Source of the DNA: Mortierella sp. BCC40632
Taxonomy: Eukaryota; Mortierellomycota; Mortierellomycetes; Mortierellales; Mortierellaceae
NCBI GenBank assembly: GCA_011634665.1
Contig: WAEK01000007.1
Location: 1,723,501 to 1,787,500 of the forward strand
Length of the DNA: 64,000 nt
Direction: 5' to 3'
The position numbers and the translations under genes were made by a program. Under the pieces are notes generated by a model, which saw only the letters and a list, made by a program, of their open reading frames with translations, had not been told where the DNA came from and ran no database searches. Shown here piece after piece: positions 34,284 to 46,110 of the stretch. How positions within the stretch are numbered: position 1 is the stretch's first letter; the number at the start of each line of letters is the position of its first letter.

Positions 34284-35479
34284 GTGAAGGAGAAAACAAC
34301 AACAGAAAAAAAAAAAAAAAAAAAAAAAGAAAAAAAATCTGATAAACGATCGGCAGGGTGAAGAGGTCGAGGGTGGGTGGTGGGTGGAAGAAGTGTGGAC
34401 CGAGAAACGGGATGCTTTCAGTGGGCAGGTTGTGTGGCTCAAGCAGAGGATCGGGCGGTGGTTGCGGATGCGGCTGGAGAGGAGAAAGAGAAGGAGGCTC
34501 GAGGGCAGAGGTCGTGGCAATGACAATGGCGGTGGCAATGGCAATGGCAGTACGATGGCGATCGGGAGCTGGAGGTGGAGACCGAGCAAGTAAGATAGTG
34601 CGGGCAAGGAGAGAGACAGACGACGGTCAATTTGGTGCAGAGGCGGTTCCCTTTATATCTCCATCGACCAAGGGGGAGAGGATGTGTGGACAGCGCCAAT
34701 GTTCGAGTAGAGAGGCAATAGAAGTAAAAGCAGAAGGGTATACCCTACGCCCTGGTCCGTGTGGGAGAAGGAGAGCAGGAGGGAGAGAGAGAGAGAGAGG
34801 AGCAATTGCTCGCAGTCTGGACTAGGGGCAAGAGAGAAAGAGAGAGAGAGTGGGCGAGAGCTTGGCCCGGGCAGCCAAAGACCAAGAAGGAAGGGAACGG
34901 TGGGGAAGGGAGCTGCAGCACGGTCGACGCACCACACACAACACGAAGCAAACACCGGGCGCGCAATGGGGAGAGAGAGGGCCCAGCGGAAGGAGGCACA
35001 CAGGTGGGTGGGCGGACCGACAGCACAGGACGACACACAGGACGGACAGACAGGGTTGGGCGAGTGTGGATTCGAAAAAATAAGGATGGGGTGAATCACG
35101 GATGAGATGGTCGAGATGCAGACAGTACAGGATGCCATGTTGCATCACCTGGCCATCGAGGAATTGAACACGCCTCATTTGTCCCATGGAGAGTATTGCT
35201 GACCTCTTTTCTTTTTCTTCTTCCCCACGCCGAGCCATTGCACCTGTCTGCCGCCCTTGTCTTTTGACCCATCCACATCCACACACTCGCACACACACAC
35301 TCGCACACGCCTGCTGCAGGCATATCCATCTGCAGCCCACATGAGCGGGATGCGGGGGAAGGAGACGAGAAAGACGGCTTCTGGACCGAGAGAAGGGACC
35401 GAGGCCGAGAGAGAGAGAGAAAGAGAGGACAGAAGACACCACATATACAATACACACACACACGCACATTGAGAGAAAG

Positions 35480-35481
<2 letters not shown>

Positions 35482-35545
<64 letters not shown>
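35482..35545. repeat. (GA)n dinucleotide microsatellite
   Basis: About 30 GA units, nearly pure, on the plus strand, followed by an A run at 35565-35581. Confidence 0.9.
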
Positions 35546-36028
35546 GAGAGAGAGAGGTCATATTAAAAAAAAAAAAAAAAATCCTCACCCGCAACACTAG
35601 TGTTGTTAATAGATAGAAATGAATCGACGACGCACACACATACATACATACACACACACACATACACACACGCGTGCGCTCTTGCAGGCAAAGTAGCACA
35701 CATTGCTCCATTGTGCATTTGCACGTCAATACGCACAGAAACACACAGACGGAGAGATTGCAAAAGAGAGAGAGAGAGAAAAAAAAAAGAGAGAAAGAGT
35801 AGTATCGTCTATTATCAAATCATCGAGAAGGGGTTCGAAGTAGGCAAACAGGGCTATAGAAGCCAACGACGAGCAATCGATAGATACTCAGTCGGAGAGC
35901 ATCCCTTTCCCTGTGTCTGGAGCCCATTGGGCGGGCCTTGCGAGAGTAAGAGGGATAAGGAAAGAGAAGGAAAGAGAGGGGAAGAGAGGGGGGGGGGTGA
36001 GAGAGTATGTGTGCATGCTGGATCAGAC

Positions 36029-36077
<49 letters not shown>

Positions 36078-36830
36078 ACGCGAACAAACGAAGAAAGGGA
36101 GCGTGGACGAGAGGGAAGAGATGTGGATGTGTTCGTGGTTATCGTCGACAGTGCGGTCGCCTTTTTTTTGCATGAAGATGGGCCATGGAATTTCGCGCTG
36201 AACAGCCAAAGCGTGGTCTAGTCCTCTCTCCTCTTTCTCTCTCTCTCTCTCACTCTCTCTCACTCTCTCAAGAGTCGCTCTCCTTCATGACAGTAAAAGA
36301 GCGGGATGGGACGCGTCCATGGGCGTGCCGGACACAAAGAGATATGACGAGCAGATCGCGAGGAAAGGTAGTGTTGGGTCTCTTTCTCTACCACGCCTAA
36401 AAGACGCACACCTCAAATGTCAAGAGACACACAGCGACGATGACACATGCAGTTCGGTCCCATTGTCTATCCACCCACATCCCCAATGAGGCAGCCTCGA
36501 AGGGGCATGGGAGCACTTGGGGAGGGGGTTACCCACACTACATCGACTCTGTGGCCAACAATCATCCATTCACTCGCCCACACGCATACACAGATACACA
36601 TACAGATACACACAGACACATTCAATTACACAACAAAAAGGCAACAAACACAATTTTACTCTACAGGACACATTGGACACACAAACACCCTCCCATGCAC
36701 GTCCTCTCACAAAGCGCGCGACCACATCGAACACACAGGACACACAAGAGATGCAGCAAAGCATCGTCTCCTTCTTTTGTTCTGTATATCGGACATGCTC
36801 TCCCCGATTTTTATAGCAAGAAAAAGAGAC

Positions 36831-36868
<38 letters not shown>

Positions 36869-37561
36869 AGAGAGAAAGAGAGAGAGAGAGAAAGTGAGCA
36901 AGGACCCTAATTGCCTCCTTTATGAACCCTGACACATCCCTTACAGCCCCGCATCTCGCCTCACTCATGTCTCCGTCGCCAAAAAAGCCTACACGACCCA
37001 CGTTCATTAGAGCCGGTCCATGGTCTCCCCTAAAACACACCGACTGCCGTGTAAATATATGTGTGCAGGGTAGGGGTTTTTTTAACGGGAAGAAGAAGAA
37101 GAGAAGAGAGCGGCCGAGAGCGGGTCGAGAGAGAGAGGGGAGAGGATCGCAAAGAAGGGGACGCTCACAGACACCGGTTCTATGAAGTGACCCTTTGTTT
37201 GACGTTTGAAGACTATGCAGGAAGGACCTTCGACAGAGAGAGAGAGTTCTGGCGCGGGAGATTCGACGGGAGACGGGGTAGAGGAGAGAACGAAGGGGCT
37301 GGGGGCTGATGAAGAGGAAGGGGAAGGGAAGAAATAGAAGGAAAGAAGCAGGGAGGAAAGGAGGGGGAGTTGTAGATGGGGCGGACAAAAAAGAAAGAGC
37401 TAGAGCTTGTGTGAAGGGAACACAGTGAGGGGAAACGCGTTCTATATCGAGCCCTTGAATGGGCGAATGAATAGTCAAGGACTTTAGGGTTGGTGAGAGA
37501 AGGAGGAGGAGAAGGAGGAGGAGAAAACGATGCTGTTGAGTAGACCACCAGTCGACCTTTC

Positions 37562-37598
37562 CCGAGTCCGAGTCCGAGTCCGAGTCCGAGTCCGAGTC
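37562..37598. repeat. (CGAGTC)n hexanucleotide tandem
   Basis: Six GAGTC/CGAGTC units in direct tandem ending GAGTCGAGTCGCG. It contrasts with the GA/CT repeats around it in being GC-balanced. Confidence 0.85.
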
Positions 37599-38050
37599 GA
37601 GTCGCGCCTAAAAGGGTGGTGGGAAACCACATTCGAGCGCTAATTTGGCCCGCTTGGTTCACGTTTCTATTCTGGGGCCAAAAATGTTGGCCCATGTTCT
37701 GTTGGTAGCATTCTAGAGCGTGTGCGTGTTCGGGTCTAAATCTGTGTCCATAGTGTGGATTCTGGCAGCTGTGGATGATGCAGCTCGGTGTCAGGGTCCC
37801 TGTGCTAAGTTGAGCCGTACTTGACCGCCAAATGGATCTTCTTGAAGGGGAAGGGTGTGTGTGGAAGTATGGAAGGGTGGGAAGCGAGAAAGATAGGGTG
37901 GCAAAGTGTGTGCAGAAAAAGAGAAAAAGAAAAAGAGCAAGAGCAGGAAGAGAAAGATAGGGGTGCGGCATGGCATGCGCATGCGTGCGGGAGAGAATGG
38001 CCACGATAGGTAAGAGCCAGGGACAAGTAGCCATCTTGGGGCAGCACACT

Positions 38051-38110
38051 GTCTAGGGAGCTCAAAGTCCCGTGGCTGCAATTTGACATGGGACTTTGAG
38101 TTTGCCTAGG
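38051..38110. repeat. Inverted repeat capable of a long hairpin
   Basis: The arms CTCAAAGTCCC (38061-38071) and GGGACTTTGAG (38090-38100) are perfect over 11 bases around an 18-base loop. Beyond them, TCTAGG and CCTAGG continue the pairing after a small mismatch. It lies about 490 bases upstream of the Rab11 start in unique, non-repeat sequence. Confidence 0.8.
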
Positions 38111-38357
38111 CAGGCGATGCACCTTTTGCCATAGTCGCAGAGACAGCCCTTAATGGAGAGGAGAGAGGGAGAGATGGTCCATCTAGCAGGGCATTGGAAG
38201 AGGAGAGAATTCCGGAGTGTGGCCGTGTGGGCCATGTTGGGCCTGACTGGGCTGACTGGGAAGAAGAGAAAGAGGGCCGTGTACGGTTTTGTCTGCCACG
38301 CGGTGTCTCTCTCTCTCTCGCTCGCTCGCTCTCACTCTTTCTCTTTTCTCTTTTTCA

Positions 38358-38467
<110 letters not shown>

Positions 38468-38598
38468 CTGTTCATCCATTCCCTTTATCATCTGCTTACA
38501 TCTTTTACCTTTCCTTTTTTTTTTTTTTCTTTCTTCTTCTTCTCCTTCTTCATCCTCTCTCCCTCTCTGCCCTAATCTAATATAATCATCCATCCATC

Positions 38599-40683
38599 AT
38601 GAGCAAGGACGACGAATACGACTATCTCTTCAAGGGTAATTTGCCTACCCCTACCCTTTTGCATCCGTCCGCTCATTGCGCACAGCATGTGTGAGAGCGA
38701 CTGAGCTCCATAGAAGCAACGTGTGCCAGAGAGCGCCCTGCACAGTCCCTGCGCGTGGAGTTGAGCCTGCTCACTGTCACTCTCACTCCCACTTTCACAT
38801 ATTCTCTCTCTCTCCCGCGTAGCGTCATCCTCTGGCACCATGGTCTGGGAAAAAAAAGACCCCGCCCGCCCTTTTTTTCTTTTGTCATCATCTTTACCAT
38901 CGGTAGCCATCTGGGAGTCACCTCATCTTGTACGCCCTGACTAACTCGCGCTCTTTTTTTTTTTTTTTTTTTTTTTTTCTCTCTCTCTCTCTCTCCAATA
39001 TGATCTCGATTCAGTTGTGTTGATCGGAGACTCAGGCGTCGGAAAGTCCAATCTGGTCTCGCGTTTCACAAGGAACGAGTTCAACTTGGAATCAAAGTCG
39101 ACCATTGGCGTCGAATTCACCACGCGTAGCATTCAGGTTGATTCGAAGACAATCAAGGCGCAGATCTGGGATACTGGTAAGCAAACTGTGAGTTTTTTTT
39201 TTTTTTTCAGGATCATCCGAGCAAGACGTGAAAAGAGAGAGGAAAAAAAAAAAAAAAAAAAAAAAAAGGAAGGAAGGAAGGAAGGAAGGAAGGAAGGCGC
39301 AGATGAGAAGACGGAGAAGGGGGGGAGACGGAGGATGGGGAAAACAACAGCAGAAAAGAAAAAAGAGAGAGAGTGAGTGAGAGAGAGTAAGAAGGGGTAG
39401 AATGTACAAGATGAAAGGGGTTATTCACTCCTGGCGTGCGATTCAAAAAAAAAAAAAAAAAAATGAGAGAGTGTGTCTGTGGATGGTCATCATCATCTCG
39501 CTTCTTTGTTCCTCATCTTTTCTCTTTCTCTCTCCTTCTCTCGTTCTCTCCCAGGTGGAGAAGGCGAGGCACGGGGAGAGTCTGAGGAAGGCAGGCAGGT
39601 AGGCAGGCAGGCAGGCAGAGAGAGATGGTCGGTCAATGGCTCGTTGTTCTCCCGTCAGCAAACAGCGCTGTTTGGCTGTTGGTTGCAACCTTGTCTCCCC
39701 CTTTTCCCTTTGAGCTTCCAGCCTCCCACTGTTGGTGTACCCTGTTTAAGGTTCCACGTTTGACCCTGCCCAGTTCCCAGCTCAACCTTGTACCGTTTTT
39801 TTTTTTTTTCCTTTTTTTTTTTTTTTCCTCTCTCTTTTCTGTCCACCCGTCTTCTCTTTTTGCGTGTGTATCTTTCGGTTTATTTTTACACCTGCTTTTG
39901 TCTTTTTTTTTTTTTATTTTGGCTAAGCTGTGTATGTGGAGTGGACCAGGGGAGAGAGGGGTCCAAGGACGCAACAGGGGACATGAGAGAGAGAGAGAGA
40001 GAGAGAATGACGCTTAGAGAGGGATAAAAAAAAAAAAAGCAAGGCGGATCGTGCATATGGCATTGGACCGTCTTTTCCTCTAGATGGACGTCTGCCCCGA
40101 CAGCCGTCATGCAGTATGGTGAATTGCTCGTCCGACCAACAGGAGCGCCGTTCCCCTGACCCATTCTCCCCTTCACCATCTAATTCCCGCTCTTCCTTTA
40201 TTCTCTCCTCCCTTCCCTTCCCCCCTTGGCTTCTTTCATAGCCGGACAGGAACGCTACCGCGCGATCACATCGGCCTACTATCGCGGAGCAGTCGGTGCA
40301 CTTTTGGTTTATGACATTGCAAAGCTCCAGACATACGAGAACGTGAGCCGCTGGCTCAAGGAGCTCCGCGACCATGCCGACACAAACATTGTCATCATGC
40401 TTGTCGGTAACAAGAGCGATTTGCGACACCTGCGTGCCGTCCCAACTGAGGAAGCAAAGCAGTTTGCTGCTGACAATGGTTTGTCGTTCATCGAGACCTC
40501 GGCCTTGGACTCGAGCAACGTCGAGCTCTCCTTCCAGCGGATCTTGACAGGTAAGAGAAAAAAGGGCCACGAGGAGAGAGACGGAGAGAAATAGAAAAAG
40601 AAAAATGAGAGCTTTCTCTCTCTCTTCCACTGACGATGCAAACAATAACAACAACAATAACAACAGCAACAGCAACAACACAA

Positions 40684-40716
<33 letters not shown>

Positions 40717-40897
40717 AGTCCTAAACCTCTAATTTCCTTGTGTTACCCGTTCTGTACAACACAATATAGAAATCTATCGCATTGTTTCCAACAAGGCATT
40801 GGAGAACTCTGGAGATGGCATTCGACCCACAGGAGGCGAGACCATCCATGTCACAACTGACTCTGGCGATCCAAATGCTGCTGGCCGCTGCTGCTAG
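38599..40897 (+). CDS. YPT31: Rab11/Ypt31-type small GTPase
   Basis: Exons 38599-38635, 39015-39176, 40242-40550 and 40770-40897 agree in phase and give 211 residues, the normal size. All G motifs are intact: GDSGVGKS (P loop), STIGVEF (switch I), WDTAGQERYR (switch II, assembled across an intron), NKSD and ETSAL. The effector-side sequence [20 protein letters not shown] is typical of Rab11. The hypervariable tail ends AAGRCC, a double-Cys geranylgeranylation signal. Rab11/Ypt31 drives exit from late Golgi and recycling endosomes to the growing tip. Intron 2 is 1065 bases, filled with T and A runs, (GGAA)n at 39270-39298 and (GA)n. An AATAAA follows the stop at 41169-41174. Confidence 0.97.
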
Positions 40898-41168
40898 ACG
40901 ATGGACTCTTTTTTTTTCCCCTATCTTTCCTTCCTCCTATCCTTCTCTCCTTCATCACCGGCTTGTATCTACCAACGTCTCTGCCTCCTCCTCCTCCTCC
41001 TCCTACCTTAAGCAAAAAGGAGGGGACTGTCTCCATAGGACCCATTCGGGACTCTTTTTTTTTTTTTGCTTTCCTCTTTCTTTTTGTAGTTTTTTTTTTG
41101 TCTTTTACCCATCCTTTTCCCTCTTTCCCCCCTTTTTCTCCCCCCTATACAGCCGACATTGTCCCATA

Positions 41169-41174
41169 AATAAA
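41169..41174 (+). terminator. AATAAA polyadenylation signal of the Rab11 gene
   Basis: AATAAA about 270 bases after the stop, within CCATAAATAAAGG. The convergent LYC1-like gene ends at 41384, with TTTATT words (AATAAA on its strand) at 41369-41374 and near 41313. Confidence 0.6.
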
Positions 41175-41383
41175 GGCTGCCATGCTGCACTTTCTATTTA
41201 TCCCCTGATGAGCAATTGAAAAAAAAAAAAAAAAAAGGAAAAGAAACGCGCTAACAGGAATGCTAAATAAGCAGTAGGAACAGCAACAACAACTTGGAAT
41301 CTATTCTTTTTTGTTTATTTGAGAGCATGGTGAAGGCCCGTGACACCCGGACAAGGACTCGGAATATGTTTATTTTTTTTTTC

Positions 41384-43365
41384 CTAGCACCATGCGTACT
41401 TTTCATTGACGATCCATTCGACAGTGTTGGTATCAATCTCGGTCGAGAGGAGACCCAAGCTTGTCAAGGAATCCTTACGATACTTGAGCTCAACCCCCAA
41501 CACCTTGGCCAATGATTCGTCAGCATTCCAAAGGACCACCTTGGAGATACCCCATTTCGCGGCTTCGGCTTGAGCTGCCTTCATAAACGCCAAGGCCGTA
41601 GTATCCTGTTCTTGAGTTGAATGTTGATCATCCAACCGCCAGCGGAGGATAAACAGATTGTCATCCGTAAAGTCATGATGCCAGAGAACAAAACTGTCTG
41701 AACCCTTGCGTTTCAATCCCAATTGATTAATCTCGGGATTCGTAAAAGATCGGAGTGCCTTCGCATTGAACCGTCCACGGGTTGTATGCCATTGGATGCT
41801 TGGAACCTCGGGCGTCACTGCGACGAAGGTCTTGATTGATTGCCTATCCTTGGCCTCGGTCAAGAGATGCTTTTGTTCTTGTACCTTGGCTCGAAGGGTC
41901 TCGCGGACCAAATGTGCATCTCGATCTATGATAGAGGGCAGAGTCTCATCCGTAACGGGCTCGTAGAGGTCTTGATCATGATCCTGTTGGTGAGAGGTCT
42001 CGGATCGGGTGGTGACATGGTTTGGATGGGTCAACACGGGCAAGTCCATAGTGGATGTGACCACGATCTGAGGAGAGAGCCTTGTGGTCCATCCGAGGCG
42101 ATGATAAAAGACAGGTCCCAGATCCGAGTACAAGAACGAAAATACCATGCCTTCCTCACCAATCTTGTCCCAGAGAAGCCTAAGTATGACGCATGACGGA
42201 GCAAAGGAAGAAAAAGAAGAAGGAGAAGAAGAAGGAGAAGAAGAAGAAGAAGGAGAAGAAGAAAAAGAAAAAGAGGGTGATTAGATTGGTGCCTATTTGA
42301 CTGGAGAGTGCACCAATCAAGTTTTATGTCCCAACGTCGCGCTCCTCTCTCTCGCTCGAGTAAAGTTCACACGATAAGTTCGTTCTCCGTGCAGGCCCGT
42401 TCACATGAGCGTAAAAGGAAGAGTAAAAGTGTTGACTCCTTGAGATCCAAAGGGTCCATGGGTCCACCGTTAAATCCCTCTGCAATGCTCAGCATCCTCT
42501 GCCCACTCATTGTCTTCTTGGCATCTGAGATCCTATTCCATAATTCCTCTTCTCACAGTATCTCTCCTTCCCATTTTTGAGTAGAAAAAGTAGTTTGATT
42601 TTTTTTTTTTTTTTTTTTTTTTTTTGTGGCTCGAGAGCTTGGCGTCGAGCAAATAGTCCAATAGGTACATTGAGGATTGATTTTCCTTTCCAAAAATGAC
42701 TATCATCCTCTGCGTTTTGTCCTTGATCATGAATGTTTTTGACTAGAGTTTTCCTGCACAATAGAAAAAGGAAAAAAAAAAAAAAAACTATCGACCCTTC
42801 ATGAGACCTGACTGAAGGGGGGGAGGCGGTTTCTTTAACCCTCTTCCTCTCAAAAAAAAAAAAAAAAAAAAAAAAAAACTTACTTGCACATCAACTTTCC
42901 GTATCCATAATTGCGATACTTTCTGGGTGCATAGACCGAGGCAACACCCATACTCTGGACATCTCTCAGACCATCATCCCCTTCACCTGTAATTTGAGTC
43001 GCGGATGCAACAATTCCTGGACGTTGATATGTCTCAACAGCTGACAAGATCTTGTCCAGATTCTCATCCGATTCATCCTCGGGATCAAACAAAGTCTTGT
43101 CCTTGGGAACAAGGATCCAAGTACGAAGTCTTCCACTGGAAAAATCTGTTTGGGAAAGAGTTCGTTCACGCTCATGATACACATCAAGAGGAACTCCCTT
43201 GGCCCATTCTTCCATGTTGTTGGTCCAGGTCTTTGAAATCAATGCCTTGGTCTTGGCCTCGATCAAATGGACTTGGTCAAGCGCGTAGGGTGCAGGGCCC
43301 GTGGGAGCGGCAGACTTTGGCTGGGTCGTGTTGGCTGCGGGATTAGTCTCGGTCTGGACAGTCAT
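41384..43365 (-). CDS. LYC1: LYC1-like acetyltransferase (GNAT fold)
   Basis: Exons complement of 42884-43365 and 41384-42179 join in phase (AA|G) to 425 residues. The acetyl-CoA region reads SMGVASVYAPRKYRNYGYGK followed by FSFLYSDLGPVFYHRLGW, which is the hallmark of fungal LYC1 lysine N-acetyltransferases: variant R/Q-x-x-G loop, then YSD-x-G-x-x-FY-x-x-GW. A second alpha/beta half (DSFVLWHHDFTDDNLFILRW; WGISKVVLWNADESL) is also usual. LYC1 acetylates lysine in yeast lysine catabolism; the substrate here is inferred. The 704-base intron (42180-42883) holds stop-free, protein-like stretches on the same strand (42626-42753 and 42367-42531) that do not join the gene in phase. The end is convergent with Rab11. 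Confidence 0.85.
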
Positions 43366-44050
43366 GGTGCTGCGGTTGCTGGTTCGGAAGAGAGAAAGAG
43401 AAAGAGGGAGAGAGATGCGAAAAGAAATGACTCTATATGAAGGAAGGTACTAAGCAAGAGTTGGTGGGATGTCAGAGGTAGAAGGAGTGAAAGAGAGTGA
43501 GAGAGAGAACAAGAGTCGAACTTGTTGACTAGGTCAGATTTTATATGCTCACACACGGCCTCACACGTTGCATTGTAGACAGACAGGACATGAGAAGAAT
43601 ATTAAGGGTCAAACGACTTTCTGTTGTATTTGTATGAGATATGTGGTTGTAGTGTATGTAGTTTTTTTTTTTTTTTTTTTTTTTTACTCTCCCTGGGAAC
43701 AGGGAGAGACGGGGGAGAGGATATGAGCTACCAGAGCATGGATTTGATAAAGGGTAGGAGAAAGAGAGAGGCTAGGAAAAGAAGAAAAAAAAAAAAAAAA
43801 AAGTATGCACAAGAAAGAGTGGAGGATGAACATGAACGATCTACATGAAAATAAAGGAAACTAGGAGATAGGGACTATAGCATAAACGGATAAGGCTGAA
43901 GGATAAAGGGAAGGATAATAGAGGATTAAAAAAAAAAAAGGGGCAGGCAAAAACAAGATTTTTTAAACAAACAAGAACGAACAAGAAAAAAAAGAAAAGT
44001 GAGCTACACAATGGTAGAGGAGCGGCGTGGGCGATGCGAATCCGCCGTCT
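43366..44050. other. Spacer between O-FucT and LYC1-like genes
   Basis: No gene. It holds a T run at 43661-43685, A runs at 43787-43802 and 43928-43939, and purine-rich plus strand. The right half is the 3' region of the minus-strand O-FucT gene. Confidence 0.6.
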
Positions 44051-45664
44051 CTACATGTACTCCATCTTTCTGTTGTGCCAGTCTCGTTGACGGAGAGCGC
44101 CTACTCTTGAGAAGGTGCTCATCTGGATACCAACAAGTGCCTGAGCATGTGCCATGAACACTTGATCGACCATCATTGGTCCAAAGACTCCAAGCTTCTC
44201 AACAGTTCCCATCTCCTCATGGTCCAAGTACCGCCAGCCAAGGTCTGCAAACTTCTTGAGCTCCTCAGGCCGACGCTCGTTTGTTGCCACAAAGACGGGC
44301 ATCATCGTGCTCTCTGTGTTTTGGGAGGTGAACCGGGTCTGGATTGTGTCGACACGCTGAGCAATCTGTTCTGTTGAAGGCAGGCACTGAGCCATCCGTG
44401 CTCCTGCAAAGTTACTCTCGCAGTATTGGGCAAAGTCACCACGGCGGACATGAATGGCAATATAAGGCTGCTTTGGTACCACCTCCTGGCGTGACTCTGG
44501 GTCATAGACAGGGCTGGGCTTTTCCAAGTTCTTGTCCAAGAATTCCTGAACAAAGTCCTCAAGTTCGGGAGTAAAGTGGAGGTGCTGACCGAAGCGATCC
44601 CATTCGGACTTGTCAGCGACGGCAATCTTGTAAGTGTTGGAGACGCAGAGGTACTTGTTGTCGCGGTGAGGAGTCAGGACGCTGGCAATGCTGTCCAGTT
44701 TGGTAGCATCAAGACGGAGAGAACTGAGCGTGACATTGAGCTTCCACTGCTTGAGGAAGCCCTTGGCAGTAAAGTCGATGGTGCGCTTGGATCCAAAGCC
44801 GCAAGTGATACGGCACTCCAAAGCGTTGTACTCGGCAAGTTCAGCATCGCGCAGCTCGTGGAACTCGACGACCTTGGAACCGGTCAACTCCTGGAAGCGC
44901 TTCAGGTCCAAGAACTTGGACCAGGGCTGGTTCTGCTTTGATTTGTCATGGCTCGATGCCGTAATCGGGGGGAGAATCAGAGTGCGGCCCAGCTTCTTGG
45001 CCAACTCCATTCCGCGGAGCATGCCGTAAAACTGGTTGGTGATGCCTGCATAGGGAAGGTACGTCAGGTACTGAACTCCATCCTTCTCGCCCAAGGTCTC
45101 TTCGAACGGACGGTACTGTTCGGGCTCTCCTCCTTGGTTCTGCATGTCCTGTGTCTCGACGGTCGAATCAACAGCGTCGTTATTGTTGGTAGTGGTGGTG
45201 TCCTTGACCTGAGCTTCGACATTATTGTTGTTATTGTTCTCTGGCTGCTTCTGTTCCTGAGGCACAACAAGGTCGCTGTCGTCTGGCTGACGCTGGTTTG
45301 GTACCTGGTTCAGGTTCTGCAGACGGGATTCTTCCTGTTCCTGATTCGCCGGGTGCGGGAGCGCAGCGCGGGGCCGGTCACGGCCGAGGTCGGGATTGTA
45401 GGTAGCGCCCTGGTTGACCTGGTTGTTCGTATTGGTTTTCCAACGGATTACAGAGAACTCGGCGTCCTTGTTGCAGCCAGGGCCTGAGTGGTGAGAGTTG
45501 GCAATAGGACTTGTGACGACATGGAAGATGAGCATGGACCCAGAGGTGATGATGAGAGCAAAGGCCAAGAGGACGACCAGTTGCCGTCCTGTGTATCGTC
45601 TTGAGACAACTCCAGCAGGGAATCTTGCAGGAGCTGCTGTCCTGAACTTTGGAGATGTTGCCAT
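44051..45664 (-). CDS. Type II membrane glycosyltransferase, O-fucosyltransferase-like (O-FucT family)
   Basis: A single exon of 537 residues. A short basic cytosolic tail is followed by one transmembrane anchor (residues about 28-49, LVVLLAFALIITSGSMLIFH) and a 130-residue Asn/Gln-rich stem with poly-Asn. The lumenal domain has the O-FucT/GT65-68-like landmarks: LTYLPYAGITNQFYGMLRGM near the start, the nucleotide-sugar loop PYIAIHVRRGDFAQYC, and a C-terminal VDQVFMAHAQALVGIQMSTF segment. The HVRRGDF motif contacts GDP-fucose in the family, so Golgi or ER fucosyl transfer is the likely role. No intron was needed and the ATG at 45664 follows a C/T-rich leader. Acceptor specificity cannot be read from the sequence. 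Confidence 0.88.
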   Translation of the reverse strand: MATSPKFRTAAPARFPAGVVSRRYTGRQLVVLLAFALIITSGSMLIFHVVTSPIANSHHSGPGCNKDAEFSVIRWKTNTNNQVNQGATYNPDLGRDRPRAALPHPANQEQEESRLQNLNQVPNQRQPDDSDLVVPQEQKQPENNNNNNVEAQVKDTTTTNNNDAVDSTVETQDMQNQGGEPEQYRPFEETLGEKDGVQYLTYLPYAGITNQFYGMLRGMELAKKLGRTLILPPITASSHDKSKQNQPWSKFLDLKRFQELTGSKVVEFHELRDAELAEYNALECRITCGFGSKRTIDFTAKGFLKQWKLNVTLSSLRLDATKLDSIASVLTPHRDNKYLCVSNTYKIAVADKSEWDRFGQHLHFTPELEDFVQEFLDKNLEKPSPVYDPESRQEVVPKQPYIAIHVRRGDFAQYCESNFAGARMAQCLPSTEQIAQRVDTIQTRFTSQNTESTMMPVFVATNERRPEELKKFADLGWRYLDHEEMGTVEKLGVFGPMMVDQVFMAHAQALVGIQMSTFSRVGALRQRDWHNRKMEYM

Positions 45665-46004
45665 TCTTAAAGGCTACCAGAGATGAGTGGAGTGAAATAA
45701 GAGTGGTGTGTGTGCGTCTGTGTGTTTGTGCGAGTGCGTCTGTGGGAGAGGGAGGTGTTCGTAAACTGGTTTAAAGATGAGGCTGTGTGAAAGTGAGTCG
45801 TGGAGATGAGAGAGAGAAAGAGGGAGACAGGAGAAGTTTGGTTGTGTGTGATGGTCGTTGAAGAGATGAAGCGAGGAGATTAATGAGAGAACGGGGACGC
45901 CCCGGAGTTGAGAGAGAGGGTGAGAGAAATAATGAGGGGAGAGGGGATGCCTGAAAACGGTGGAAGGATCCGAGAACGAGAAAGAGAAAAAGATAGAGAA
46001 GAGA

Positions 46005-46038
<34 letters not shown>

Positions 46039-46047
46039 CAGAAGGGG

Positions 46048-46110
<63 letters not shown>

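Noticed and set aside
35482..36075. Direct repeats as a CRISPR array
   Set aside because: They are dinucleotide microsatellites without spacers, in a eukaryotic context.
42533..42753. Extra coding exon of LYC1 starting at 42753
   Set aside because: No donor in the needed phase exists before the frame runs into poly-Lys, and direct joining of 42884 to 42179 already reconstructs the conserved LYC1 core.
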